From Notospermus geniculatus (lineage: Eukaryota > Nemertea > Pilidiophora > Heteronemertea > Lineidae): DNA of 64,000 bases. The notes beneath the pieces were generated by a model. That model searched no databases and was not told where the DNA came from. It was given only the letters and a program-made list of their open reading frames with translations. The stretch spans positions 65,815 to 129,814 of the forward strand of contig NMRB01001776.1 in the NCBI GenBank assembly GCA_002633025.1, in the 5' to 3' direction. Below are positions 33,601 through 41,400 of this stretch, one piece after another. The first letter of the stretch is position 1. Each line of letters starts with the position of its first letter. The position numbers and the translations under genes were made by a program.

Positions 33601-35503
33601 TGGTAGAACATATACCTGGATATTATTTTAGAAATTCTTGGAGCCACGATCCTATTGTTGTCACCAATATTCTGTCATCTGCTTTCTTTAAACAGCAGAG
33701 AAACTGCCCAGGTATCGTCCCTTCAATGAACTTGAAGAGGTCCTAGTGCAGCCTTCCGTTCCCAGGAAACCCGAGCCCCCACCGGAGCACAGACAGAAAA
33801 GTCCGAGTCGTCAGCCACGTTTTAAAGGTTCGTATGGCTTTACAACGTACTATGTTAGGCCCTCTACCCATTAGGAACATTATGCAATTGCTGCGATGTC
33901 ATTTACTAGTATACATGTACATAGCTGACTTTTATGCGGTTTATATCGGGTGGCCCAGAAAAAACGATAACACTTTTCATTTTAGGGTTATTCATAAAGT
34001 ATCAAAGCGACGATTCTTATATTCGTAATGCCACTGATATGAAACACCGTTCATGAAAATATCAGCTTCAAACGTAGAAAGACACAGGAACAGCAGCACT
34101 TTTAGAATTAGTTGCCAAAAAATGCAGTGCCGAAAGTTATTTGTAATTCCACCGACCTTTTTTAACTGAACAGATGATCAGCGTGACCTCAATTTTCATC
34201 AGAAACTGCACACGACTGAAGTCCGTGGTCTACCACTTCCAGCCTTTAATGAAAAGCTGAATTACCACTGTTCGAATATTAATGCACACCACTGTATAAG
34301 GCAAACAAAGTGTATACAAGATAAAAAGTCGTGTGGAGAGAAAAATCGTATACATACAAGATAAAAGTCGTGTATACATACGAGATAAAACGAAGTTTAA
34401 GCAATCAAACAATAGGAAGGTTTCGCAAGCGCCCGGTTGGGCCATACGACGACGTTTATCTATTGTTTGGGTATACCCACACAAACGACTTCGTAGGGCC
34501 TAACCGGGCGCTTGCGAAACCTCCCTATTAAACATTAACTTTGCGACAAAGTTATTTTTCATAATCCGAATTCACCAAATGCACATTGCATTTTCAGTAA
34601 AAATATACGTTGTCGTAAGGTAACGTTTATCGTTTGATTTCTTAAACTCCCTAATAAGTCGACTATACACGACATAAAATGTCGACTATACGACATAAAA
34701 GTAGACTACGGCATAATAATTCAACTATATAGGAGACAAAAGCAGAATAGTGATAATTTTCATGTCCCTTCCCGGGCGCCGTAAAAATCAACCCATTGAA
34801 TAATGTACAGTGGAACCTGGACCATTGAACACCTCCTACTTTGAACACAATGGGCCGTATTCACGGGTCGCACTTTAGCCTAAACTGCAGCTTTAAAGTT
34901 AAACTTTCTCTATGCTTGAAGCATTGAAAAAAGTCAGACTTTAATGAAAGTGTGCCCTGTGCATACGGCCCTATTTCTCGGTCCCGGCAAAACTAAGCCC
35001 ACTTTTGGGGGACCTTGGTACATTGAACACCTGTGTACATTGAACACTTTGAGCTGGTCCTGTGAGTGTTCAGTGTAGGCAGGTTCCACTGTATCAGTTT
35101 ATTTTTTTTCATTTTCGTCTATTACGACTTGATTTCAGGTTACAAGGTGGCAAAAACCTTCATGGACAAACATGTGGCCTCCACACTCGAAATGCCTAGC
35201 AAAAAGCGTCGCTTTTTCGCGGACCGAAAGTCTAAGGCAAATTACAGTTGTGATTTACGTCCGTACATTTATACTATCATAGTTGTGGATGACAAGGACG
35301 AGTTTCGTGAAGAAATTTCGTACGAAGCTGAACGAAATGCTTATGGAGAAGAACAATTCACAACGGACAGTACCTTTCAAGTTGTGAATTTTGAACTTGA
35401 TGATGGACGCTACTACTTTCACGGGGAAGGGGAAGCCAGTCTTGTTTTGAACTGCAATATGTGGAAGAAGGTCTTTCATCTAGCAGGAGTGGAATTTCTC
35501 TGA
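27637..35503 (+). CDS. Unrecognised 204-aa single-pass membrane protein, three exons
   Basis: Exons 27637-27754 (donor GTAGGT), 33696-33827 (donor GTTCGT) and 35139-35503 (acceptor gatttcag) join in phase 1 at both introns into 205 codons ending TGA. Residues about 8-33 form one hydrophobic segment (IVIVGGYFGFMVICVILCII) directly followed by ECCC, a possible palmitoylation site. Residues about 42-85 are proline-rich and basic (VPRKPEPPPEHRQKSP). A basic patch SKKRRFFADRKSK is followed by a ~100-residue compact part with VNFELDDGRYYFHGEGEASL. An acceptor-like tract (cttcttttccag) 14 bp before the ATG suggests an upstream non-coding exon. The start of exon 2 is a CAGCAG tandem acceptor. I do not recognise the family and assign no function. 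Correct splice sites, matching phases and a degenerate copy of the last exon support a real gene. Confidence 0.65.
27953..29195 (-). mobile_element. AGCTCACC/GACGACG repeat element, minus strand, interrupted
   Basis: It begins cagctcacctacatgg, then (GTCGTC)n, then gcagggcacgtttcgtaac and cttggtacatatatacccc. After the inserted element 28086-28920 it resumes with aggtcatattacctatgac. Compare the uninterrupted stretch at 52860-52930. Confidence 0.75.
28086..28920. mobile_element. Element with tandem-repeat termini and 9-bp target duplication (MULE-like)
   Basis: ATATACCCC is duplicated at 28077-28085 and 28921-28929, and the intact target is visible at 52880-52900. The left end is about eight tandem copies of a 14-15 bp unit of the type GGATAATTCGCCCC(C/T), and the right end has about four inverted copies. 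The outermost 24 bp of the two ends pair with four mismatches. A 9-bp duplication is typical of Mutator-like elements. The interior (28256-28785) is the right half of the TTAA foldback element known from 6696-7466. No transposase is seen. Confidence 0.8.
29196..29392. other. Spacer between two repeat copies
   Basis: Unassigned sequence with no gene or repeat recognised. Confidence 0.3.
29393..30662 (+). mobile_element. AGCTCACC/GACGACG repeat element, long form
   Basis: It starts aaatggccagggccattgtg and ends agctcacctcacagaggtgagcta after a (GACGACGGA)n stretch. Three internal tandem-like units each contain ttttcaagatggc followed by ggcggccat or similar and a variant of gaaatttgg. It is about 95% alike by eye to 49925-50890 over some 900 bp. 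Confidence 0.75.
30659..32225 (+). mobile_element. AGCTCACC repeat element, 5' part, interrupted
   Basis: It follows the previous copy directly (gtgagctaatgaaatagtc). It contains gtgctcacctgggtgaatg and ccaggtacaaagggtaccc, then the inserted element 30951-32034, then ttagtttaggagttattg. The uninterrupted order is seen at 44034-44400. Confidence 0.75.
30951..32034. mobile_element. 1.08-kb TIR element filled with AAAACTTAGTTTTTG-type minisatellite
   Basis: The ends tatggcaagcggat.gtccagttatt and aataactggacaatccgcttgccata are complementary. GACGTT is duplicated at 30945-30950 and 32035-32040 (6 bp). Most of the interior is degenerate repeats such as aaaacctagttttt and ataaaacttagtttttg, many complementary to each other. 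A non-repetitive block with cctcgtcccagcg lies at 31140-31330. No coding sequence is present. Confidence 0.75.
32453..32686. mobile_element. TTAAAGATAAT-type MITE
   Basis: It starts ttaaagataatgtatcacg and ends cattgtctttaa. It contains gaatttctagaggggcatgcc and aacaaaatgtaaataaacaa, as in 54864-55119. Confidence 0.75.
32788..33117. repeat. Dispersed repeat, interrupted copy (see 1-230)
   Basis: It matches 1-230 except for a hairpin element inserted between ggagcctaagg and ggatgtaaatg. Confidence 0.8.
32994..33098. mobile_element. GCACTTTAGCC hairpin MITE
   Basis: It contains gcgcactttagcc .. gactttctctatgcttgaagc and the complementary gaaaagtccgacttt .. catacggccc. A second copy of the same element is at 34852-34971. 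The empty site is visible at 205-216. Confidence 0.8.
33125..33606. repeat. Dispersed repeat shared with 8391-8580
   Basis: Both ends match 8391-8580. The middle (about 33220-33530) is unique here and may be an insertion, but no inverted termini were seen. Confidence 0.6.
34393..34655. mobile_element. Hairpin element related to 11862-12013, with nested MITE
   Basis: The right end gtttatcgtttgatttct and the interior gttatttttcata are shared with 11862-12013. The left arm is split by the hairpin 34412-34528, which is flanked by AAAC on both sides. Confidence 0.6.
34412..34528. mobile_element. GGTTTCGCAAGCGCCCGG hairpin MITE
   Basis: The ends aggaaggtttcgcaagcgcc and ggcgcttgcgaaacctccct are complementary over about 35 bp (including ccggttgggcc/ggcctaaccgg). 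AAAC is present just outside both ends, consistent with a 4-bp duplication. Confidence 0.75.
34808..35091. mobile_element. CAGTGGAACC-type (pogo/mariner) MITE with nested MITE
   Basis: The ends CAGTGGAACCTG and CAGGTTCCACTG are bounded by TA. cattgaacacc words repeat inside. The hairpin 34852-34971 has inserted in it. It ends only 47 bp before the acceptor of the last exon of the 204-aa gene. Confidence 0.8.
34852..34971. mobile_element. GCACTTTAGCC hairpin MITE, second copy
   Basis: Ends gggccgtattcacgggtcgc and catacggccc; the interior gactttctctatgcttgaag-like tract and its complement match 32994-33098. Confidence 0.75.
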
Positions 35504-35504
35504 C

Positions 35505-36160
35505 GTTTCCCTGGCTGACAAATTCATGAACAGACATGTCGCTTATACACACATGTGTGAAATGCCAAACAAAAATCGTCCTGACTTTGCCAACCAATAA
35601 GCGGCATGGAAAATTACCTAATTCGAAATCTACATCTAAGTACGACCCAATGGAATGCGGAAGTCAGGAAATGATACAAGAATTTGCGGTTTCCAATTAT
35701 TATGCATTCGACCTGCGTAACGGTGACGATCCGTTGCACACTATTGGGGACCACTAAAGTCTGTTTGTCTGATCGCGTTGTCGATCTGTTATTCAAGAGT
35801 TGCGTGTGATTAAAGGCCCGTGAAAAATGCTACATACATGTATTACCTAACTTCCGCATTCCATTGGATCGCGCTTAGATGTTTCCGGATTTTACCACAT
35901 ATTTTTTACACAATCATACAAAACAAGAATACACGTCCATTCTGCGCAACGATTGCGGAAGACAAAGGCTGAGACAAAGCAAATGGAGAACGTCTTTTCA
36001 AACAGATCGCCATTTTGAATTTGAGAATTTTGAGCTCCCAAATGGCGTTTGCTACGAAATTCAGACTGAATGCGTCGCCATGCTCGTATTGCGATGCAAG
36101 TCAGATGATGAAGTATGTCATTTACAAAGGGTTGAGTCCATAAAACTCACCATATTTCAC
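35505..36160 (+). pseudogene. Degenerate tandem copy of the last exon of the 204-aa gene
   Basis: Directly after the stop at 35503 the sequence encodes LADKFMNRHVAYTHMCEMPN, aligning with VAKTFMDKHVASTLEMPS of exon 3. A stop (TAA) follows after about 30 codons. After a MITE (35632-35882) the similarity resumes: FENFELPNGVCYEI against VNFELDDGRYYFHG, then MLVLRCKSDDEVCHLQRVE against SLVLNCNMWKKVFHLAGVE. No splice acceptor lies before it. The second part stays open for 115 codons. The pattern of change is larger at the protein surface than in the NFEL core, so it is an old duplicate. Confidence 0.7.
35632..35882. mobile_element. 251-bp MITE inside the duplicated exon
   Basis: The 37-bp ends (acatctaag..cgacccaatggaatgcgg and its complement ccgcattccattggatcg..cttagatgt) pair with few mismatches. 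It separates the two halves of the exon copy. The target duplication is unclear. Confidence 0.75.
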
Positions 36161-36603
36161 GGCCTCAAACTTTCTTTGTCGGCCAATTTTCGATTCCGTC
36201 ATTTTACAAAAACTGGGAATCAGTAATAATTTTTTTTAGATTTTTAATCATAGCAGTGGCCAAGTAGGCCAATGCATTTGTGAAAGGCGTTAATCAGTGA
36301 CCTGGGGGAAATCAGAATCCCTTATTGTGAATGTATGTGAGTGTTTTATTGTCTGTGATTGTGTCCATGTTGGCAAATTACAGATTACAAATAATGTTTA
36401 TTGTTGCCAGTAGATTTTACATCTAAAAGTCTGATGGGTGTTGCCCATAGTTTCCCAATGACTAGTACATAGTTTTGAGGAATGAGTTGATTGGGCAGAG
36501 GCCTCTCCGGACTGCCACTGTATACTGTAAAGTTGAGTTGCTGTGTATATACTTGTAGTGTGAATTGTAGTGAGGATCTATATACCGGTAGTGAGAATAC
36601 ATT
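36161..36603. other. Unassigned 3' flank
   Basis: AT-rich, with attgtctgtgattgtg words and no gene recognised. It could hold the 3' UTR of the duplicated exon, but no clear polyadenylation signal stands out. Confidence 0.3.
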
Positions 36604-36850
36604 TTTAGCTCAGCTGACCAAAGGTCAGCGGAGCTATTCATATGTATACTGAGTGGCGTCCGTCTGTCTGGCGTCCGTGAAACTGGCACGTTTCGCAACC
36701 GCAAGGCCCAGGGTCATGAAAGCCGGTGGAGTGATAGGCCCTAGGAAGGACTCGAAACAGGACCAAAAATTTTTGGGGTTACGACAAAAGGTGGCGAATT
36801 GGCGAGTGGCGAGTTGGCGAATTGGCGAGTTTTTTTTGTTTTTTTTCTGA
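36604..36850 (-). repeat. TTTAGCTCAGCTGACC repeat and GGCGAGTTGGCGAA tandem
   Basis: ttttagctcagctgacc followed by ggtcagcggagc, then gcgtccgtctgtctggcgtccgtg and ggcacgtttcgcaaccg, is a relative of the AGCTCACC family read from its tail. A small tandem of ggcgagttggcgaatt-type units follows at 36790-36830. Confidence 0.55.
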
Positions 36851-37398
36851 GTTTTTCGTAGCTGAAAATATTAGATGATGCCTTTTAAATGTGCACTGAA
36901 TGGCTTATTCGTAATACAATATCAAGCCAAGGCGAATAAGTTGATATTTAGAGGATATATGTCAGCCGAGATATGAGCACAAGCTGAAGGCAATATGTGT
37001 CTGCAGACCACCACATGTAACCTCGTACCTGTACATCAATGACTATTGGGTATCTGGTCGCAGTAACCAGCCGGCCACGTAGAATGGCATGAATGATAGA
37101 AAGGTGTTGGTGCTATTGCATATAGATGGCATCATGTATGATGAACTTGTGGTAAAAAAAATTCAATGCCGTGCCGGTCCTTGGTTAATATGATCTTCGG
37201 TGAACAGGATGTGAATGCACTGGGTTCAGTTGGGGTGAATGTGAATTAGGCCTAAAAAGCAATGTATCCTGAATGGATTGTTTGTTCATATCGGCTAGGC
37301 CATTCGATATTCTGTTTGTTTTGTCGAGAATTTCTGTGTCACGTGTCACTTGAATGAATGCTTAGGCCTAGGCTAGGCCTAGCTGGTCACATTCACCA
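36851..37398. other. Unassigned sequence before the gap
   Basis: No gene or inverted repeat recognised. Confidence 0.3.
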
Positions 37399-38158
37399 NN
37401 NNNNNNNNNNNNNNNNNNNNNNNNNNNNNNNNNNNNNNNNNNNNNNNNNNNNNNNNNNNNNNNNNNNNNNNNNNNNNNNNNNNNNNNNNNNNNNNNNNNN
37501 NNNNNNNNNNNNNNNNNNNNNNNNNNNNNNNNNNNNNNNNNNNNNNNNNNNNNNNNNNNNNNNNNNNNNNNNNNNNNNNNNNNNNNNNNNNNNNNNNNNN
37601 NNNNNNNNNNNNNNNNNNNNNNNNNNNNNNNNNNNNNNNNNNNNNNNNNNNNNNNNNNNNNNNNNNNNNNNNNNNNNNNNNNNNNNNNNNNNNNNNNNNN
37701 NNNNNNNNNNNNNNNNNNNNNNNNNNNNNNNNNNNNNNNNNNNNNNNNNNNNNNNNNNNNNNNNNNNNNNNNNNNNNNNNNNNNNNNNNNNNNNNNNNNN
37801 NNNNNNNNNNNNNNNNNNNNNNNNNNNNNNNNNNNNNNNNNNNNNNNNNNNNNNNNNNNNNNNNNNNNNNNNNNNNNNNNNNNNNNNNNNNNNNNNNNNN
37901 NNNNNNNNNNNNNNNNNNNNNNNNNNNNNNNNNNNNNNNNNNNNNNNNNNNNNNNNNNNNNNNNNNNNNNNNNNNNNNNNNNNNNNNNNNNNNNNNNNNN
38001 NNNNNNNNNNNNNNNNNNNNNNNNNNNNNNNNNNNNNNNNNNNNNNNNNNNNNNNNNNNNNNNNNNNNNNNNNNNNNNNNNNNNNNNNNNNNNNNNNNNN
38101 NNNNNNNNNNNNNNNNNNNNNNNNNNNNNNNNNNNNNNNNNNNNNNNNNNNNNNNNNN
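37399..38158. other. Assembly gap (760 N)
   Basis: Unknown sequence. It could contain exons 1 and 2 of the second GPCR copy, which are not found elsewhere upstream of 39239. Confidence 0.98.
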
Positions 38159-38202
38159 CTCTTGAATGATTTTTCCTGTAAAAATAATACATGTATATTT
38201 AA

Positions 38203-38405
38203 GGGTTATGAAAAGTGACTCGAAATCTCGAATTTTTGACGCAGAAAATCTGACTAACTGCGCACTAAATGGTGCAAATAAGGCTCGGGGCACCTTCTTA
38301 TGACGGCTCCCTAGGGCCCCCGAGCCTTGTTTTCCAAATTTTTTGTGCAGTTGGTCAGATTTTTCGCGTCAAAAATTCGATATTTCGAGTCACTTTACAT
38401 AACCC
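38203..38405. mobile_element. GGGTTATGAAAAG hairpin MITE, TTAA-flanked
   Basis: gggttatgaaaagtgactcg and its complement cgagtcactttacataaccc are flanked by TTAA at 38199-38202 and 38406-38409. The interior gacgcagaaaatctgac pairs with gtcagatttttcgcgtc. TTAA flanks suggest piggyBac/Kolobok mobilisation. Confidence 0.85.
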
Positions 38406-39238
38406 TTAAAGCATTATACATTTATCAACAGAACACGCTCAGCGTTGCACAAATGGGGTGATACGGGCCGATAGGTCGCTGAGGGAGTTTCAGCAAGGCT
38501 CCGTATCGTCGATCCCTATCACGTAAGACGTATGGCTTTAATTTAAAATGCATAGGTCGTTCCTACATAGCACAGTTGCCATTCCAATGACGTTCTTTTC
38601 GGAAGTGGATCTGTTAGAAGGTAATGCATTTCAATTTTATGGGGAAGCACCGGGCCGCTGGATGATTCTGATTGGCCGATGCCATACATACACACACGAC
38701 CGATGTACACCGTATACCCCAGTGTTCGAGAGTGTACACAAGACTGTTCGAATCTGCGTGCATTTGAATGGTTTTTAGTTGCCTCAACCTCGTTCCCAGG
38801 GCTTAACGTTGGCTTGTTAAGCCCTGGCTTCAGAACCGAATACCTCGGCTGTGATTGGCTATCGGCGTGACGTCATACCCAATTTGAAATTTGAAATACC
38901 CAGGAAAATGGATTAAAATATGGTTTTATTTTATTTTATTTTTCATATCATAGCAAACATTATTCTTTCTGATGATAGACATAAATGTTCATAATACAGT
39001 TTAATGAAAATATATTTTTACAATCATTTACTGTAACCGAGGTTGAAATAAGCGTTGGGGACGAGGTGCCAAGAATCTTGGAAGTGAATCCAGGGTCTAA
39101 CGACCGAAGCCGAAAATGACCTCGTCCCAAGGCAAAAGCAGAAGCAATTTCGAGTTAGATCCTGCGGCGAGGTTGCTTCGAGCCCTAGCGGTGGCTTTGG
39201 GAACCAAAATGAATGTAATGGTCTTTTACCTGTTTTAG
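38406..39238. other. Intron-side sequence of GPCR copy 2
   Basis: It contains cctcgttcccagggct (38787) and repeated ggacgagg/cctcgtccc words. The last ~80 bases match the end of intron 2 of the first GPCR. No exon 2 (DRF motif) was found here. Confidence 0.45.
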
Positions 39239-40099
39239 AAGAATACACATTAGCTCCGAGCATCCCCGACTATCCCTGGTTGGAGACTGTTATTTCTTTT
39301 GCACACCTGATATGTGGCAGCATCGTCCCTTTTTCAATTATCGTCGTTTGCAACATTTGGATCATTGTGACCCTGCGAATAGCTGCAAAGGAAAGAAAAG
39401 ATATGGGAGTCGCCGAGAGCAATGAGGATAACAACGAAACAGGTACGCGACATTTGACCCGGATGTTGATAGTTGTGAGCGCTGTCTATGTCGTCACTTC
39501 CCTTCCGTTCCGGATGTACGAGTTGGCTTTTTCAACGTCGGCGGTGAAAAATCAGTACGATATGATGCACCGGTCAATGAGATGTCTGAACCCCATTGTA
39601 TTTAGAAGTGGATTTATATTTAGAAGTGGTTTGAGGTCAGTCTCTATCTTTAGCCATGGTGCAAGATGGGGTGTTCATGAACTTGTTTTCATTTGTTTAT
39701 TACGACGAGCCGTGGATTTATCACTCACCCTCACCCTTTTTGTGCGAGTACTGAGTTGGGCTTATTTTGTTTGATCATGATGGAGAGGGAGGGTTGAGTT
39801 GTTTACTTTTTTCAGTCGGTATGTTGGCCTGAATTGAATGCTCTTTGCGCAGGCTGTGACAACTTGTGTTCATTGGACTGTTTAGTGTATCAGGTTGAGC
39901 ACTTCGTGCTCTTGCATCGAAGGCAGTTTTGTGTGTTTGTGCGAAGATTCTTTATTTCAAACTCTTTCCACGTGAACCATTTACGCCGCCAGGCTTGTTT
40001 ATTTATTTTATTGATTTATTTATTTCGTGAAAGTTAATTTCACACTAAGACAGAGTAATACAGACAGAGAAATACAGATACAAGTACATGCAATAGAAA

Positions 40100-40262
40100 A
40101 ATGAAATAAGATAAGGCAGGGAAAAATAAAGAACAGACTAGCNGAAGGAAAGAAAGAAAGAAAGAAAGAGGCTGAGTGAAACCAATATGTTCAGCACACA
40201 GATGGTGTGCTGAACATAATGAAATAAGATAAGGCAGGGAAAAATAAAGAACAGACTAGCAG
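40100..40262. repeat. Direct repeat pair, (GAAA)n and hairpin in the transposon
   Basis: atgaaataagataaggcagg and the following ~24 bases occur at 40100-40143 and 40219-40262. Between them are (gaaa)n and the palindrome gttcagcacac/gtgtgctgaac. Confidence 0.75.
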
Positions 40263-40586
40263 AGAACAAATAAAGTACAGAGAGAAAAGTATTTACAGAG
40301 GAGCGGTTTAGTGGGAGCCAGGCGCGTTTTTGCAGACACATCAGAAATTCATGTTACGAAATGTACACTTTTCAACTTAATACGGTAGCGAAACAGTTAA
40401 ACCATTTCATGTGATAATAGTGTGGCTTAGATCGGCCATGCAAATCGCAAGCACTAACCAAACAGAAGACAATATCTTTCAACATGTCAGGGTAGGCCAC
40501 AAAAAACGTTTTTTTAGTAACTTGTATTTTCTTTCCTTTTCCAAGTGAGTTGCAGAGTGTGCCTCAAAGTTTCATCTCATAGCAAG

Positions 40587-40920
40587 ATGGACATTGAACT
40601 GTGGTTTTCAGTGCAGGAGAGGATACAAATTGTGGAACATACTGTACTTTTCTACAACGTCAGCTCTTGTTCAGAGGCAATTTCGACCTGAATTCCCAGG
40701 GAGGAAAAATTCCCATCGGAATACGACCAAACGCTTGGTAGAGAAGTTTACAGACACTGGAAGTGTGGGAAACAATAACAGAAGCCACAGTACGCCACAT
40801 TCGACCGCGAGAACACCGGCTCGTGTGCGGCAAAATTTTGATGAGATCTTTGCTCGGGTGGCAGCCGTAATAGGCAGCACTGATCACGCAGACCACGCGA
40901 GAACATACGCATGGGTTTGA
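40587..40920 (+). pseudogene. HTH (DUF4817-like) transposase N-terminal remnant
   Basis: Starting at ATG 40587 the frame reads FSVQERIQIVEH .. SCSEA. After a frameshift near 40670 the next frame reads RQFRPEFPGRK, then RLVEKFTDTGSVGN. This is the order of the DUF4817-type helix-turn-helix domain ('eR..IV..y......a...F...Fp.......I..lv.kF..tGsv') found at the N-terminus of some transposase-like proteins. The catalytic DDE part is not found, so the element cannot make its own transposase. Confidence 0.6.
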
Positions 40921-40984
40921 ACTGGTACACAATAGTCTCGGTCACCCAGCCGCTGTTTCGAATCTGGGGATCGAANCCCCCAAT

Positions 40985-41162
40985 GTGTGTCGAATTCCTG
41001 GCGTCCTCAACAAACTGATGTCGAAAAAAAGGTTAGGTCCTGGGGGTTGAAGAAAAAAGCAGTGTCGAATTCCTGGCGAAAGTGCTGGTGGTTCTGGGTG
41101 AACTAGTGTCGAGTTCCTGGCGAACAGTTTCCCTTCAAGTGTCGAATAAGTGTCGAATGTCT
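40985..41162 (+). repeat. GTGTCGAATTCCTGGCG array
   Basis: Copies or near copies at 40985, 41060, 41105 and, shortened, at 41137 and 41149, separated by unequal spacers. They lie just inside the right TIR and could be transposase-binding sites. Confidence 0.6.
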
Positions 41163-41400
41163 GAACGGGGGGGGGGGGTTCAGACTTCTCATTGACCGGT
41201 GCATGAGTCAGCCATATTGACGGTTGAGGCAAAACACGCAGTTCTATCTTTTGTTATGTGTTTGGGATTGGAATTATGGGGCAAATTTTTACTTATATTG
41301 TATTGGAGGTGGGCGAAGGTATCGAGCAGACGTAAGGGCTATTTTAAAAAGAATATTATGCAAATGGCAACAAATGGAAACTTTCCGCGATGTAGCTTGA

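Larger units (their letters stand above)
39566..41203. mobile_element. 1.64-kb DNA transposon with 29-bp TIRs and TGA duplication
   Basis: Left end TGCACCGGTCAATGAGA, then tgtctgaacccc. The right end is the complement with one mismatch in 29 bp. TGA flanks both sides (39563-39565, 41204-41206), and the first GPCR copy shows the empty site with one TGA. Inside are an HTH-coding remnant (40587-40920), two 43-bp direct repeats (40100 and 40219) and a GTGTCGAATTCCTGGCG array near the right end. The superfamily is not certain; a 3-bp duplication is seen in PIF/Harbinger and CACTA elements, but the target TGA is unusual for either. Confidence 0.88.
39239..41400 (+). pseudogene. Second GPCR copy: last exon split by a transposon
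   Basis: From the acceptor cctgttttag at 39238 the sequence is about 95% alike to exon 3 of the gene at 9295-13087. It covers TM5 and TM6 (VISFAHLICGSIV .. SLPFRMYELAF) up to NQYDM. There a 1638-bp TIR element (39566-41203) is inserted with TGA on both sides. The TM7 part resumes at 41204. Four codons on, the Trp codon of copy 1 (TAT TGG CGG) reads TGA, although the rest of TM7 (NFYLYC) and the stop at 41398-41400 are intact. Two independent lesions make this a pseudogene. The upstream exons are missing or in the gap. Confidence 0.88.

Noticed and set aside
37358-38293. Open frames of 274-304 codons across 37399-38158
   Set aside because: They consist almost wholly of N; no sequence is there to translate.
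39563-41206. The insert in GPCR copy 2 as an intron
   Set aside because: It begins TGCACC and ends GGTGCA, with inverted repeats and a TGA duplication and without GT..AG borders at the break.
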